Positions 40,638 to 53,700 of a DNA stretch of 64,000 nt are shown piece after piece. Position 1 is the first letter of the stretch; each line of letters starts with the position of its first letter. The DNA lies in NCBI GenBank assembly GCA_043228905.1, contig JBHGNT010000011.1, positions 4,278,001-4,342,000 on the forward strand, in the 5' to 3' direction. Source of the stretch: Azolla caroliniana (taxonomy: Eukaryota; Polypodiophyta). The notes beneath the pieces are model-generated. The model was not told the origin of the DNA. It was given only the letters and a program-made list of their open reading frames with translations, and did not search any database. The position numbers and the translations under genes are program-made.

Positions 40638-41125
40638 GTTGTAAATCAAAAGATAAAAGAAAGAAAAGACAAAGAGAACAGAAAAAACTTAGTCGAGCAT
40701 CGGTGCCTTGCGCGCTAGGTTCGAGTGTAGAAGGACATGTATGCTTCAGCCGATTACATCGTCAGAAGCGTAGGTGATAGTAGGGACGGACAACGACAAC
40801 AGCGCCAACGACTACACACGACAACGGTGGCACCAACGACTACACATGACAATGACGGCGACGGCCAAGAACTCCGACAACGGTGACAACGGCAAACGTC
40901 AGATGACGGCGATGGCGGCAGCAGCAACAACAATGGCCGCAGACAGCTACGACATCAACAGACGGTGGCAGTAGACAGTGGCTGCAGACAATGATGGCAG
41001 CAAGCGACGGCAGTAGATGGCAATGGCAACGGCAACGGCAAAAAGAGTCGTTACTAGAGAGAGAGAGATAGATTATATTATCGTCTTCGGAGGTCAAATA
41101 TGACCTATGAGACCAAAAATATTAC
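40638..41125 (-). other. LINE-N 5' UTR
   Basis: It is alignable with 18855-19230 of LINE-X. It is rich in GTC/CTG triplets on the sense strand, has a pyrimidine run at 41056-41068, and near its start (41069-41099) a GAAGACG motif also seen at 19173-19202, 62530 and 62726. Confidence 0.7.
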
Positions 41126-41490
41126 ATTTCACGTGATACGTGTGAAAGTGAGTAGTTACTCTCGATGTTCAAGAACTTTACCAATGAATGTTGCAATCGA
41201 GAGTGCACATTGTGGTTGTGAGAGGAATTCATGCAAGGATTAGGCTCAGTCGAAGAGATGTGGAAAGCATGGTCAAATATGATGAAAGGCAGAGCATTGT
41301 ATCAAAGTGTGATACTCTGACTCGCGAACTTGTTTAGGACAAAGTGTGCATAGCCGACCCCTCTCATCACTTGTGCCCCAACACCCTAATTCACATCACA
41401 ATGAATGTGAGCTAAGTCACATGGAAGCAATGGTTCGAATGACAGATAACGGTATGGGCTCTAACATGTATCGATGTGTACGTTTTCCCC

Positions 41491-41522
<32 letters not shown>

Positions 41523-41797
41523 GAGGAGGAGGAGAAAGAAAGTAGGAGAAAGAAAGTAGGAGAAACAAGAAAATCAGAGAAACAAAGTAGGACAAAATCA
41601 GAAAATCACAAGGAAAAGAAGGACGAGGAGACACGAGAGGAACAATTATTCGCGGCTACATCGACATAATTGGGCAAGTGCTACAACAACATTCTTCTTC
41701 GACGGGAAGCTCGAATGTCATCGTGTCTATTTCAGGTTAATCATCCTCCTATTAATTTCCTTTTCCTTATAATTGGGGTGTAGTATATCTAGAAGCA
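41126..41797 (+). other. LINE-L 5' region with (GA)n
   Basis: No gene is seen. It contains (GA)n at 41497-41522 followed by a GGAGAAAGAAAGTA repeat. It probably includes the LINE-L 5' UTR, and the boundary with LINE-N is not sharp. Confidence 0.5.
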
Positions 41798-43225
41798 ATG
41801 GATGAAGGAATAATTGAGAGACAAATACAAATTAAGATAGGAGAAGGAGAAGATGAGGTTATTTTGAAGAAACAAAAGATTGGCATTAATAATATGCATG
41901 AGGGGGATATAGATATTATGCCAAGACCATCATATGCACATGTGATGGGAGAAGGTGAGGAGGAGAGGAATGCGCAATATTGGGATGTAATGCATGTAGT
42001 TGCTAATGAAGCACTCCATGAGATTTTCCCGGATAATACAGATATGGTGGCCAATGTAGAAGAGGATGAGATTGTCAAGGTGGAGATGCCACGTAGAGAA
42101 ATCTTAAAGGCATTTTCCATGTTTCATGAGAGAGGCATTATTTGTTTCTTTACAAGGAAAAATCCTTTAGTAAATTGGGTGGTGCAATGGCCAAATGCAA
42201 TGATTGGTAGGAATACTGTGGAAGATGTGTATAAAGGTCCACGCGGGTTTTTTGAGGTCATTTTTTGAACCGAAGAACAACGGGATATATTGTTATCACA
42301 TTTGCCAGTCTTTTACAATAATAATTTAGTCTATATTGTCCCTTGGAAACCACTATCTAAGTTTCAGGAAATTTTGAAACAAGAGTGTCCAATATGGGTG
42401 GAGGTAGAGTGTAAATTTTCGTTTTTATGGCCTATAATTCAAGGTGTCATGGAACAATTGGGAAAGGTGATAGTAGCCCCAAATGCCAAAGCATATAATA
42501 GATATAGGTTATGTATGCTATGGAATACAACAAAAAAGAGACCTTTGTGGCTAAACATAAAGACTGAGGAGATGAGGTCATTCCGTTGCCAATTGCATTG
42601 GGGATCATTTGCCGGTCATTGCTTTCGATGTGGTCATTTAGGCCATTTCATGGCGGAATGTCATCAAACACCAGAAATGGAGGTGACTAATAATTCCCAT
42701 GGTAATGAGTTAATGTCAGACTCTATACTAAATGATAATGACATGTTGAAAAGTAAGGAGGCAAATGTGGAAAAAGGTAAGAGTGTTGTTATTTTGGAAC
42801 ATAATGACAAAGATATTCAAGAAAGAAGAAAAGATTTAATGGATGATGGTGGATCTTGGATTAAGGTGGCCTCTAAGGTAAATCATCCAAGGTACCAAAA
42901 AGACAAAGTTTATGCACATAATGGACAAGAGAGGGGTACTTCCTCTAGGGATCCTATGGGGTTATCACATGCACATAATTATGATCAATTGAAAGGAAGG
43001 TCAAAACCGTGGCAAGGGTCACAATATAAACAATCCAATCAAGGGACAAAACCTTTCAACCTTAGGTTTGATAAGAATGGTAAAATTAATTTACCATTAG
43101 AAAAACAAAATTGGAAAAGTGATCATTCATGGGGTACAATGGGATCCACCAATAATCATCAACCATCTGTGCAAAATACATCGGCACAACGGGAACAACA
43201 ACAAGCCAAGAAGCAATATAATTAG
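41798..43225 (+). pseudogene. LINE-L ORF1 (Gag-like, zinc knuckle), one stop
   Basis: The frame from ATG 41798 has a DUF4283-like part (VEMPRREILKAFSMFHERGIICFF...WVVQWPN). A TGA follows at 42266-42268, and the same frame resumes from about 42269. It then shows YNNNLVYIVPWKP and the knuckle CFRCGHLGHFMAEC (about 42620-42661), followed by a long Asn/Lys/Gln-rich tail (DDGGSWIKVASK) to TAG 43225. Such proteins bind LINE RNA. Only the single stop breaks it. Confidence 0.88.
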
Positions 43226-43228
43226 TGA

Positions 43229-43848
43229 GTGATGAAGATAGTCACATGGAATGTAAGGGGAATTTGTTCTCCGTCCAAGCAGTATGGTATGTGGAAAAGT
43301 ATTTTTAATAGGGAATGGGATATATTATGTGTAGTAGAACATAAGGAGCATGCTAAGTCTCGGTCTTCTTTTCATCATAAGCAATATCACATGTTTTATG
43401 CTAGAGTCAATGGGGGCCCTTATTCAGGTGTAATGCTTATTATAACGGATAGCTTGAAACTGGTAGTGGCTCAAAGAGATGTGCATGGTCGGTTTTTGGT
43501 GGTTGAAGTTAATTATGAAGGGAAACAGATCTAGGTGGTTGGTATTTATGGATCGAGTGTTGCAAGACATCTTATGGAACTTTGGATATGCTTAAATCAA
43601 GTTTTGCTTCATGGGAGATCCGGTTTTTTGTTAGGGGATTTTAATATGTGTTCTGAGGTGGGCCAATCTACTTTGATGCATGGCTTGATGGATGCTCCTG
43701 AACAAGAGGTATGGGATTTGTTTATGATGGATGTTGTAAGGTATGATGCATGGACTTGGATCAATGGAAATGATGTTGGTTATACCTTTCAGTCGGCACA
43801 ATATAGATCAACTTGGAGTAGACTGGATCGCATTTATATTATACATGA
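43229..43848 (+). pseudogene. LINE-L ORF2 endonuclease, N-terminal part
   Basis: ATG 43229 lies 3 nt after the ORF1 stop. It shows KIVTWNVRG, VVEHKEHAK (catalytic Glu) and FLLGDFNMC, and ends in WSRLDRIYI, all of the L1-type endonuclease. A TAG at 43532-43534 is in frame. Copia-F enters after IHD at 43848, and the frame resumes at 48966. It nicks target DNA for primed reverse transcription. Confidence 0.9.
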
Positions 43849-44041
43849 TGTTGAGAATGTTTAAAAGTTATAACGGCTAGCCCAACGGCTAGTTAGTTTC
43901 AACAACTAGTTAGCCCAACGGCCAGATCTTGGCCTTTATAAAGAGGGACTTTCTCCTCATGTAAATTGAAGAGATCTCTGTATTTTTCTCCCTCCTACCA
44001 ATGTATATTACTGAACAAATGTGCTTTCTCATATTTCTTTA
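43849..44041 (+). repeat. Copia-F 5' LTR
   Basis: It has a TATA-like CTTTATAAAGAGG near 43933-43945, and an extra 29 bp with a duplicated GCCCAACGG block at about 43881-43921 compared with the 3' LTR. Confidence 0.92.
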
Positions 44042-44053
44042 TGGTATCAGAGC
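44042..44053 (+). other. Copia-F primer-binding site
   Basis: TGGTATCAGAGC follows the LTR exactly. A run of CCCTAGATCT repeats follows at about 44086-44158, ahead of gag. Confidence 0.93.
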
Positions 44054-44319
44054 ATAGATCCGCCCCTTTGCAAAACCCTAGATCTGTCCTCTGCAGAACC
44101 CTAGATCTACCCTCTACATAACCCTAGATCTACCCTCTGCAAAACCCTAGATCTACCCTTCTGTTGGTATGACAGTGATTGGAACAGCACTGTCCTAGCA
44201 TTCAAGAGAGGAAAGGGGGATTTTTTTTTGTTTCATTTGGGATGACATTGCTATGTGATTGAGAGGTGACTTGGGAAAAAAGTGAGAAGAGGAAAGCAGA
44301 GATAGGCCAACTTAACAAG

Positions 44320-47300
44320 ATGGATGATGTGTTCTCAAAATTGAACGAAGATGAGGTGAAAACACTGGTGAAATACATGAAACAGGCTGAGATTGTAGCA
44401 TCTGGAGGTGTGACAGGAATACAACCACCACCCCGACTTGAACTCCTCCTAGTTGAGTTCAAACTCGATGGACCAGCCACATACTTGAGCTGGTCGCATC
44501 GGATTATAGGTGCCTTGGCAAGGAGAAGCCTTGACGGCTACCTTACGGGAGAAGAGAAAGAGCATCCTATCAAAACGAGCAATGAATGGAAAGCATGGAG
44601 AGCTACCCACATGTCATTGTACACGTGGCTTCTCAACTCCATGATTCCATCAATCGCCACAACAGTTGATGGAATTTTAAGTGTGAAGGAGATATGGGAG
44701 AAATTGCAAAAGACGTATGCAGGGAGGGGAAACAACATGAGAGTATTTCAAATCGAGCAGGAGATAGATGATGTTTGCTAGGGAGATAGGATGATTCAGG
44801 AATATGCCATAGAGCTGGAGTGCCTATGGGCAGAATACGATCATTTCTCGCCTGTGACAGTGTGCAATGATCCTCAGTGTAAGAGCAAGGAAATTTCTGC
44901 TCAAAGAAAAACTATGAAATTTTTGAAACATCTCAACCCGTCATTTGATCAAAGAAGGGCAGTTCTTCTAACCAAGGCTGAAATTCCTACACTTGATGAG
45001 GCAATCGCGACTATGATACAAGAGGAGAGTAGAATGAAGCTGCTCTCTGACACTACCGGACTTCCAGGGGTGCGATCGGCACTAATGGTGTCAAATTCAA
45101 GCGGGAGTGAAAATCGAAAATGCTACAATTGTGGTGAAGCTGGTCATTTCAAGAATGCTTGCCCTAAACCATCTAAGGAGAGAGAATATGGAGGACATGG
45201 ACAAACTAGAGGTTGTGGTCGATGGGGCCGAAGAGGTGCAAGAGGAGGTTACCAAGCAAACTTGATGGTAGCAAAAGAAGAGGAAGGAACTAAGGTGGTG
45301 TTCACCGAAGAGGATCAAGCTCTCTTAGAAATACTTAGGAGGAAGCAAAGAGCCGCATATGATACTTCATTCATGTCAAGAGGTAACACTGCTACCTATG
45401 CTTATTCGGCCACAAGTACTAGCAACACAAATACTCTTGCCTCTGCATCAGAATGGATAATTGATTCTGGTGCATCTAGGCATGTGACGGGTAATGCTAG
45501 TGAATTCTCCTCGTATACTCACTTAGCAATGCCAAAAAGCATTCAAATTGCTGACGGTACTACACAACCTGTAGTGGGTATAGGTACAGTAAAATGTACC
45601 GACTCTGTGACATTGTCTAATGTGTTGCATGCTCCTTCTTTTCCAGTAAACTTATTATCTATAAGTTCTATCATACACCAACTAAAATGTGTTGTTTCTT
45701 TTGATATTCCCAAGGTGATATTCCAGGAGAAAGGGACAGGTCGGAGACTTGGGATTGGCACATGGCATAGTGGACTATGGTATTTGGATCGTGAAGGGTT
45801 GGATTCAGCATTAGCATCTATGGTAGAGGGAATAGATGTAAGGGGATCTAAAATGAGTTATGAGGACTTGTTAATACTTCACCACCAACGCATGGGACAT
45901 GCCTCTTATGGCATTTTGAGTCGGGTGTATCCACACCTTTTTGAAAAGGCGGATAAAACAAAACTTGTTTGTGATGCATGTGAATTTGGTAAGCTTACTA
46001 AAAGTTCATATGCTAGTTCAGGTCATAGGAGTTCCCATGCATTTGATGTAATACACTCCGATGTTTGGGGACCATGTCCCACAAGTTCTATTAATGGATA
46101 TCGATATTTTGTCTCTTTCATTGACTACTTCTCTCGTGTGACTTGTTTATATTTGATGAGAAAAAAGAATGAAGTATTTGCTTGTTTTAAAGATTTTCAT
46201 AGAGCAGTTCAAACTCAATATGGTGCAGTAGTAAAAGTGTTGAGGTCTAATAATGGAACAGAGTATGCTAACATGACATTTAGGGCATACCTCTCAGATC
46301 AAGGAATACAACATCAAACTACATGCCCGTATACACCAGAACAAAATGGAGTAGCAGAGAGGAAGAATAGACATCTTCTAGAGGTAACGAGAAGCATGAT
46401 GATTTCTATGAATGTCCCAAAGCAGTTGTGGGGACAGGCCATTTTGACGGCTGCCACATTGATCAATAGAATGCCCTCTAGAGTATTGGAGTGGAAGTCT
46501 CCATGTGAGTTGTTAGAAGGCAATAACTCTGGAATCCTTCCTTTGAAGGTGTTTGGATGTGTGTGTTTTGTAAAGGATAGTAGACCATCTGTAGGAAAAC
46601 TTGATCCTAAAGCTGTAAAATGTGTATTTGTGGGATACTCTGCCACACAAAAAGGCTATGTTTGTTGGAGTCCAGTAGAGAAGAGATTATTTGTGAGCAT
46701 GGATGTGCATTTCAGAGAGTCAGAGCCATATTATAAACAAGGGGTAACTTCACCCTTTGATGACTTAATTCAGACTGAAAATATGAGGGAAGGAGATAAT
46801 TGTGAGAGGTTGCTAAAAATAGGATCAATTCCTTTGTTGATCCCTACATCAGCTGAGAAACAAGTGAGCGTAGGAGGTACGGAAGAAGAAGGAAACAAAG
46901 ACGAGGAGCCTATATGTGTTGGGACTCAAGCTGAGGGGGAGCTAAAGGTGTATACAAGGAAGAGGAGGCAGAAAGACAGAAATGTGAACACGTCTTCAGC
47001 ACCACATGTGCCATCAAGTTCCATGTCCTGACCTGCCTCGACTTCTGAAATACCTACAGAACTCCCGAACCTAGAAATCACAAGTGATATGATTTCCCCT
47101 CCTTCTCCTATCACGATTAGGAGGACCTCTCGCAGTAATGCAGGGGTCCCTCCTGATCGTTATGGTTTTCCTCATGATATTGCTCAGTTTATCTCTTATT
47201 TTAACATATCAGCTACACATAGAGCATTCATTGCATCATTAGACTCTGTCACTTTACCCAAGTGTTGGCAGGTTGATAAAGAAGATCCAAAATGGAAAGC

Positions 47301-48789
47301 AGCCATGCAAGAAGAACTCAGAGCTCTTGAGAAGAACAAAACTTGGGAGATTGTGTCACTACCACCAGGAAAGAAGGTGGTTGGGTGCAAATGGGTGTTT
47401 ACAATAAAACAGACCCCAGAGGGAAAAATAGATCGATACAAGGCACGATTGGTAGCTAAAGGATATAGTCAGACATATGGCATTGACTATGATGAGACTT
47501 TTGCACCTGTGGCGAAGATGAGCACTATTAGAACACTTATTTCCTTAGCAGTGAATAAGGATTGGAAGTTACATCAATTAGATGTAAAAAATGCATTCCT
47601 TCATGGAGAGTTGATGGAGGAAGTGTACATGTATGTTCCCCCAGGTTTCGGTACAATTCAAACAATAGGTAAGATTTGCAAACTTAGGAAGTCGCTTTAT
47701 GGACTGAAGCAATCTCCTAGAGCCTGGCTCAACAGGTTAAGAAGGGCTATGGTGGGTATGGGATACCAACAGACGAATGCAGACCATACAGTGGTCTTTC
47801 GACAACACAAGGAGCATACTACATTGCTTGATGTGTATGTGGATGATATAATTATCACGGGTAACGATGAAGGAGAAATTGCCCAACTGAAGATGCAATT
47901 AGGTAAAGAGTTTGAGGTGAAGAATCAAGGATTTCTACGATACTTTCTTGGAATTGAGGTAGCTTGTGGAGCAAAAGGAGTTGTTCTATCTCAGCGGAAA
48001 TATGTACTAGATCTTCTCAAAGAAACTGGAATGTTGGGTTGTAGGCCTGTAGCTTCTGCAATCGACCAAAAGATCAAGCTAACTGAACTTGCGGGAGAGA
48101 AAGTTGATCGTGAAAGGTATCAAAGATTGGTAGGTCGGCTAATTTATTTGACCCACACCCATCCAGATATCTCATTTGCAGTAAGTGTGGTAAGTCGCTA
48201 CATGCATGATCCGAGGAAAGATCATATGGATGTAGTGTACCATATTCTGAGATATCTCAAAGGTGCCCCAAGGAAGGGATTAATCTTCAGAAAACATGGT
48301 CATTTTAACATTGAGGGCTATTGTGATTCTAATTGGGCCAGTTGTGCTGATGACAGGAAATCCACATCAGGATACTGCATGTTTGTTGGAGGCAATCTGA
48401 TCTCTTGGAAGAGTAAGAAACAGTTAGTAGTAGCAAGGTCAACATCCGAAGTAGAGTATAGAGCTATTGCTATAGGAGCTGCGGAGATGTTATGGTTGCG
48501 AACTCTCCTAGTAGAACTAAAGGTGAATCAAGAAAATCAGATGATGTTGTGGTGTGACAATAAGTCAACAATCAGCATTGCCAACAATCCAGTACAGCAC
48601 GATAGGACCAAACACATCGAAATCGACAGGTTCTTTATCAAGGAAAAGCTTGATAATGGAATATTAAATTTGAGTCATGTTTCTACCGAACATCAAGTAG
48701 CAGATTGTCTTACAAAGGGACTTGGGCCAGTAAGTCTTACTAGATTGTGTGACAAGATGAGCTTAGTGGATATTTTTCGCCTATGTTGA
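44320..48789 (+). pseudogene. gag-pol: Copia-F Gag-Pol polyprotein, two stops and a mutated integrase site
   Basis: ATG 44320 is the first in the open frame (MDDVFSKLNEDEVKTLV). Domains: UBN2-type Gag, knuckle CYNCGEAGHFKNAC (about 45121-45162), protease WIIDSGASRHVTG, integrase zinc domain (HHQRMGHAS...CDACEFGK), core, RT with FLHGELMEEVYMYVPPGF and LLDVYVDDIIITG, and RNase H. Stops are TAG 44779-44781 in Gag and TGA 47029-47031 between integrase and RT, both in the same frame. The integrase core reads LRSNNGTEY: codon 46249-46251 is AAT (Asn) where Asp is catalytic. It ends at TGA 48787-48789, 7 nt before the 3' LTR. Confidence 0.94.
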
Positions 48790-48796
48790 GGGGGAG

Positions 48797-48960
48797 TGTT
48801 GAGAATGTTTAAAAGTTATAACGGCTAGTTAGCCCAACGGCCAGATCTTGGCCTTTATAAAGAGGGACTTTCTCCTCATGTAAATTGAAGAGATCTCTGT
48901 ATTTTTCTCCCTCCTACCAATGTATATTACTGAACAAATGTGCTTTCTCATATTTCTTTA
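48797..48960 (+). repeat. Copia-F 3' LTR
   Basis: It is 164 bp and lacks the 29-bp block of the 5' LTR. The polypurine tract TTGAGGGGGAG (48786-48796) directly precedes it. Confidence 0.92.
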
Positions 48961-48965
48961 AATGA

Positions 48966-50186
48966 TGATACATTCTTGCCAGAGTTTTTGCCTATGCAAG
49001 TGCATAGGGGGATTGGATCATCAAATCATTTCCCAATTGTTTTGGAATGCACACATCAAACTATGGACGGTTTTAGAGCTTTATTGGGGAGACAACCGTT
49101 GAGATTTAATTCATCTTTTCTTGGACATGATAAATTTAAGCATGCTATAGGACAATTGGTGGGGGAGTTTACAAGACAAGTCAATGTCCATGGTGTTTCT
49201 TCATGGGATATTTGTCTTTCCAATATTCAACGGTTTACACGATATTATGGAATTTATCAAGCATCTATCTGTAAACAAAAGATGAGTTTGTTACAACACT
49301 TTCTAGATAGATGTAATGCATTGTTGGTAAAGATTCCATTTGATGATGTGTTGTTGGATATTCAAGAGACATTGTCACAGGCCTTACAAGTATTAGAGGT
49401 TCGCAGTTATCAACAATCACGAGTGATGGCTATGAAAAATGAAGTACATGATCACAACTGTAATTCACATAAGTTTTACCATGGGTTGCAAGCATCTCAT
49501 GCTAGAATGAATGTGATAAATGTAGAGATTGATGGAACTTTGAATACAAACCCACAAGTGATTATTGATCATTGTGTTAAACATTTCACGAATTGTTTTG
49601 GGCAAGATTGTATTATGAATGATGGCATAACACAAGCGCAATCGATGCTATTTAACTCGGTCAAGGTGAGTGGTGGGCAACATGACATGATTGCATTGGA
49701 GGAGGATATAAAGGAGGAGGAGGTGGAATATGTATTATCACATCTTGCAAGTGATAAAAGCCCGGGTTGGGATGGCATTACGAATGATTTTTTTAAAGCC
49801 TTTTTACATGGACTCAAAGCCCCTCTAACAATGATATTCCAAGAAATATGGAGTTCTGGTAAAATGCCTGATTCATGGAAACTTGGTCTTGTTAAACTTA
49901 TACCAAAAGTTGCATCTCCTACGTCTTTTGCTCAATGGAGACCGATATCATTAATGGGTGGGATGTATAAGATTTTTGCCAAAGTAATTGCAAATAGACT
50001 TCAAAAGGTGTTGTTGTCTATGGTCCATCCAATGCAATATGGGTTTATTAAGGGAAGGGACATCCTGCATAATATTTTGAATGTGCAAATGGTAGTGGAT
50101 TATGCAAAGGAATCCAAACAACAAATTGTAATGATACAACTCGACATCGAGAAGGCATATGATCATGTAAGTTGGTCTTTTATTAC
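48966..50186 (+). pseudogene. LINE-L ORF2: endonuclease end and RT start
   Basis: The frame continues from 43848 with DDTFLPEFLPMQVHRGIGSS. The endonuclease ends in NHFPIVLEC, where SDH is usual. It then has LASDKSPGWDGITNDFFK, LGLVKLIPKVASPTSFAQWRPISL, QYGFIKGRDILHNILN and MIQLDIEKAYDHVSWSFI, the L1 RT fingers. It is open without a stop until Copia-G enters at 50187. The run of open codons here is the longest in LINE-L. Confidence 0.92.
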
Positions 50187-50482
50187 TGTTGAGAATCAAG
50201 CTCAACTTGGTCTAGTGTGTGAACTCACCTTGAGAGTGAAGAGACACCTCAACGGTCAAGAGTCACCATTATGTCACCACTTTGTATTCTAGCATTTAGT
50301 ATGAGTCATAGAATCATATTCTATGACACATAACTTATGAGCTTTCACATTCCCCATGCTCCATGAGACTTGTAGTTAATGAAGAGAGAGGGTGACTACA
50401 TAAAGCACCCTCCTCCCACCTTGTATAATGTTGAGTCTTTCTCCTTTGTCAAAATATTTTACCTTGCGTATTCTCTATGTTA

Positions 50483-50528
<46 letters not shown>

Positions 50529-50578
50529 TAACTCACATCTCTTCCGCTTCACAAGAATCCATCTCTTGATTCTTTACA
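50187..50578 (+). repeat. Copia-G 5' LTR
   Basis: It starts TGTTGAGAATCAAGC and ends CTTTACA. The family palindrome lies near 50307-50330, and (CT)n at 50484-50524 in the leader. Confidence 0.95.
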
Positions 50579-50590
50579 TGGTATCAGAGC
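50579..50590 (+). other. Copia-G primer-binding site
   Basis: TGGTATCAGAGC directly follows the LTR. Confidence 0.93.
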
Positions 50591-50738
50591 AAGGTTGGTA
50601 GCTCGATCTAGCCCATTCACCTCATCGTGATCGTGTGTTGTGCTCTACGCCGACGACCAAGAACCAGCTCATAGCTATCGTAGCTTCGCTACATAGCTCG
50701 CATTCGAAGAGAGAAGAAGAAGAAGAAGAATCGATATA

Positions 50739-53700
50739 ATGAATACTCAAATGGGGAGCGCTCTCCCTACCGAGAAGTTGGATCGAAACAACTTCGCATC
50801 TTGGGAGTACAAGATGCACCAATACCTTGTCGGACAAGGCTATTGGAGCTACATCAAAGGAGCGCATGAAGACCGACCCGCCGAAGCGGCTCCCGGATAC
50901 GCGACATGGGAGCAAGCCGCAAGCCGCGTGATGTATTGTTTGGCGACATGTGTTCACGACCACATGCTCGGTTACATTTGAGAAGCCAAGACGCCAAAGG
51001 AAGCGTGGGAAAATCTACGAAAGATTTTCGCCGCCAACACGACCGCGAGGAAGCTTCAACTCCGCCAAGAGTTGAACAACATTCAACAAAGGGACACGTC
51101 AATCACGACATACACCTTGAAGATCAAGGAGCTTTGCGAATCGCTCGGCTCAATAAGCGTAAGTATAGATGATGATGAGAGGGTGCAAATATGCCTCGGC
51201 GGCCTCGCACCACGGTTCGGCACGATGCGAACCGCCGTTCTAGCACGGGAGAAATCTCCCTCCTTCTTCAAGCTCCAATCAATGCTATTGGTCGAAGAAA
51301 ACCATGTGCGTACAAGGAGCAATGAGTCGGAAGGCCACATGCTCTACACGCACTCTAATGGAGGAAGAGGACGCGGACGAGCGAGAGGCCGATTCGGCCA
51401 AGGACAAGGCGGACGAGGTCCGACCTACGATAACAACTCCCAATTTCGGCCTCAAAACAGAGGCCAACGAGGAACCTTTGCAAGAAGGGGGAGCTTCCAA
51501 TCCGGCCCGAGCCGTCAAAACGCAACCGAATGCGGATATTGTGGAAAGCTCGGCCACCGTGAAGAAGAGTGCCGAAAGAAGATGCGTGAATCGGCTTCCA
51601 CAAGCCGACAACTCACGAATTACGCACACAATTCCGACTATGAAGAGTATAGCGGAATGTACGGGAACAACTCCGACTACGAAGATCGTGGCGGAATGTA
51701 TGCATGGAACTCCGACCGTGGCGGAATGTTCATGATGAAACATAGAGCAAACTCTATGTCGGCCTCTACCTCAACTAGTGCCCTCAATCCGGAGGACGTA
51801 TGGTTTGTAGACTCCGGAGCCTCAAACCATATGACATCCCATAAAGAATGGTTTCTCGAACTTCGAGAGCCGGAGCGACCCGGTTATGTCGAAACTGGAG
51901 ATGACACTACGCACCCGATTCGGCACATCGGCAATGTTCCGTTCAGCAAAAGGGGTAAGCAAACATACATTAAAAATGTCTTGCATGTTCCCACCATCAC
52001 AAAGAATTTTGTCTCGGTCGGCCAAATGGTTGAGTAAGGGATGCAAGTACGATTCGACCAAGAAGGGTGCTTCATCGAAAAAGAAGGCCGAATCATCGCA
52101 CGTGGAAGAAGAGAGGGCCGGATGTTCATTCTCGATTCGCATGAGATGAAATCCGCCATGTTCGCGAAAAGCACGAAAGCCGACTCCGACATAGAGCTAT
52201 GGCATAAGCGAATGGGCCACATCAATCTCAACAAACTCAAAGCAATGAAATCGAAAGGAGTCGTCATCGAACTCCTGACATTCAAAGAGAAGGAGATTGA
52301 AGGTGTATGCGAAGCGTGCCAATTCGGCAAGCAACACCGACACCCATTTCCGAAGGAGCGGAATGTGAGCAAAGGCGTACTCGACGTAATTCATTCCGAT
52401 GTATGGGGTCCGGCTCAAACGGCGACATTCGGCGGATGCCGATATTACGTGCTATTCATCGACGACTTTTCGAGGCACACTTGGATCTACCCGATGCGGC
52501 AAAAGAGCAAAGTGTTCGGACACTTCCAAAAGTTCAAGAATGAAGTCGAGATAGCCACGGGCCGACATGTACGATGCCTTCGATCGGATGGCGGCAAGGA
52601 GTACTTCTCGGACGATTTCACGACGTATCTCCGAAAGGAAGGAATTCGGTGAGAATTCACTTGCCGACACACTTCGCAACAAAACGGAGTAGCCGAGCGC
52701 AAAAATCGGCACATCCTCGAAGTAGCGCGGGCCATGATGAACGAGAAGCATATGCCCAAGTCATATTGGGCCAAAGCGGCAAATACGGCCGTCTACCTAA
52801 TGAACCGGTGCACAACATCCGGCATGCACGAGGTCACTCCGCACGAAAGATTCTTCGGAAAGAAGCCGAACCTATCACATGTTCGGATATTCGGCTCCAT
52901 TGCATACGTGCACATCCCCGACGAGAAGCGTCAAAAGCTCGACCCGAAGTCGGAGAAATGTATCCTCATAGGATACTCACTGGAGCAAAAGGGGTACAAG
53001 TGCTACAACCCCTCAACTCAAAAATCTCGGGTAAGTCGAGACGCCATCTTTGACGAGTCCGCATCCTTGTACACACCAGAGACAACTCCAACTCCGACTC
53101 CGCTCGACCCGGAATCTGCCGACCAAGAGATCAAGGATGAAGATCGCCCTACGCACATGATTGAAGAAAGTCCGATCACGACCCGATTGAGCGGACCACA
53201 AGAGCCTTTGAGCGATCAAAGCACATCACGGCCTAGCCTGAAGATGGACAAAGGCGAGGCGAAAATGGCGGAATATGAAGACGATTGCTTCGACGACGAT
53301 GAATCGACTCACTCACTCGACAGTGAGTTCGGCGGCTTTGAGGTACCAATCGGAGCAAAGAAAGCCCTCATCTCAGCAAATGAAAAGCTCCGTCGCTCCA
53401 CCCGTGAAAAGAATCTCGTAAGCCGATTCGGCTACAACGATTATATGGCGTACCATTACGCCTTTATGATGAAGGTAGCGACAGTACGAGAGCCGGAAAC
53501 CTTTTCGGAAGCCGCAAAGGACCCGCGATGGATTGAAGCAATGAACGAGGAGATGCAGGCACTACGGAAGAACGAGACATGGGATCTCGTTCCCACCTCA
53601 CCGCACAAAAAGGCAATCGGATGCAGATGGATCTACAAAGTGAAGTACAACGCGGACGGTTCCGTCAACCGCTACAAAGCTCGACTCGTAGCGAAAAGAT

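Larger units (their letters stand above)
19231..41125 (-). mobile_element. LINE-N: full-length non-LTR retrotransposon split by Ty3-D and Ty3-H
   Basis: Reading leftwards it has a 5' UTR (41125-40638), ORF1 (40637-40204 and 35104-35016), an endonuclease (34998-34733 and 22551-21688), RT (about 21353-19989), a CCHC-like tail near 19865-19900, and a 3' region to about 19231. Both host-frame junctions rejoin exactly when the inserted element and one target copy are ignored. The clade is not L1: the endonuclease starts WNCNG and the RT has EQVGFRRAFSTIDHIFTL and YAEDIVLL. I cannot place it further (RTE-, I- or R1-like are options). It has no clear poly(A) tail. Confidence 0.85.
43849..48960 (+). 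mobile_element. Copia-F: Copia element with very short LTRs, inserted in the LINE-L endonuclease
   Basis: The LTRs are 43849-44041 (193 bp) and 48797-48960 (164 bp). Outside one 29-bp indel they look nearly identical, so the insertion is young. Target copies are CATGA (43844-43848) and AATGA (48961-48965), with one mismatch. The LTR ends in TTTCTTTA rather than CA. It has an exact initiator-Met primer site and a GAGGGGGAG polypurine tract. One polyprotein frame has two stops. Confidence 0.94.
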
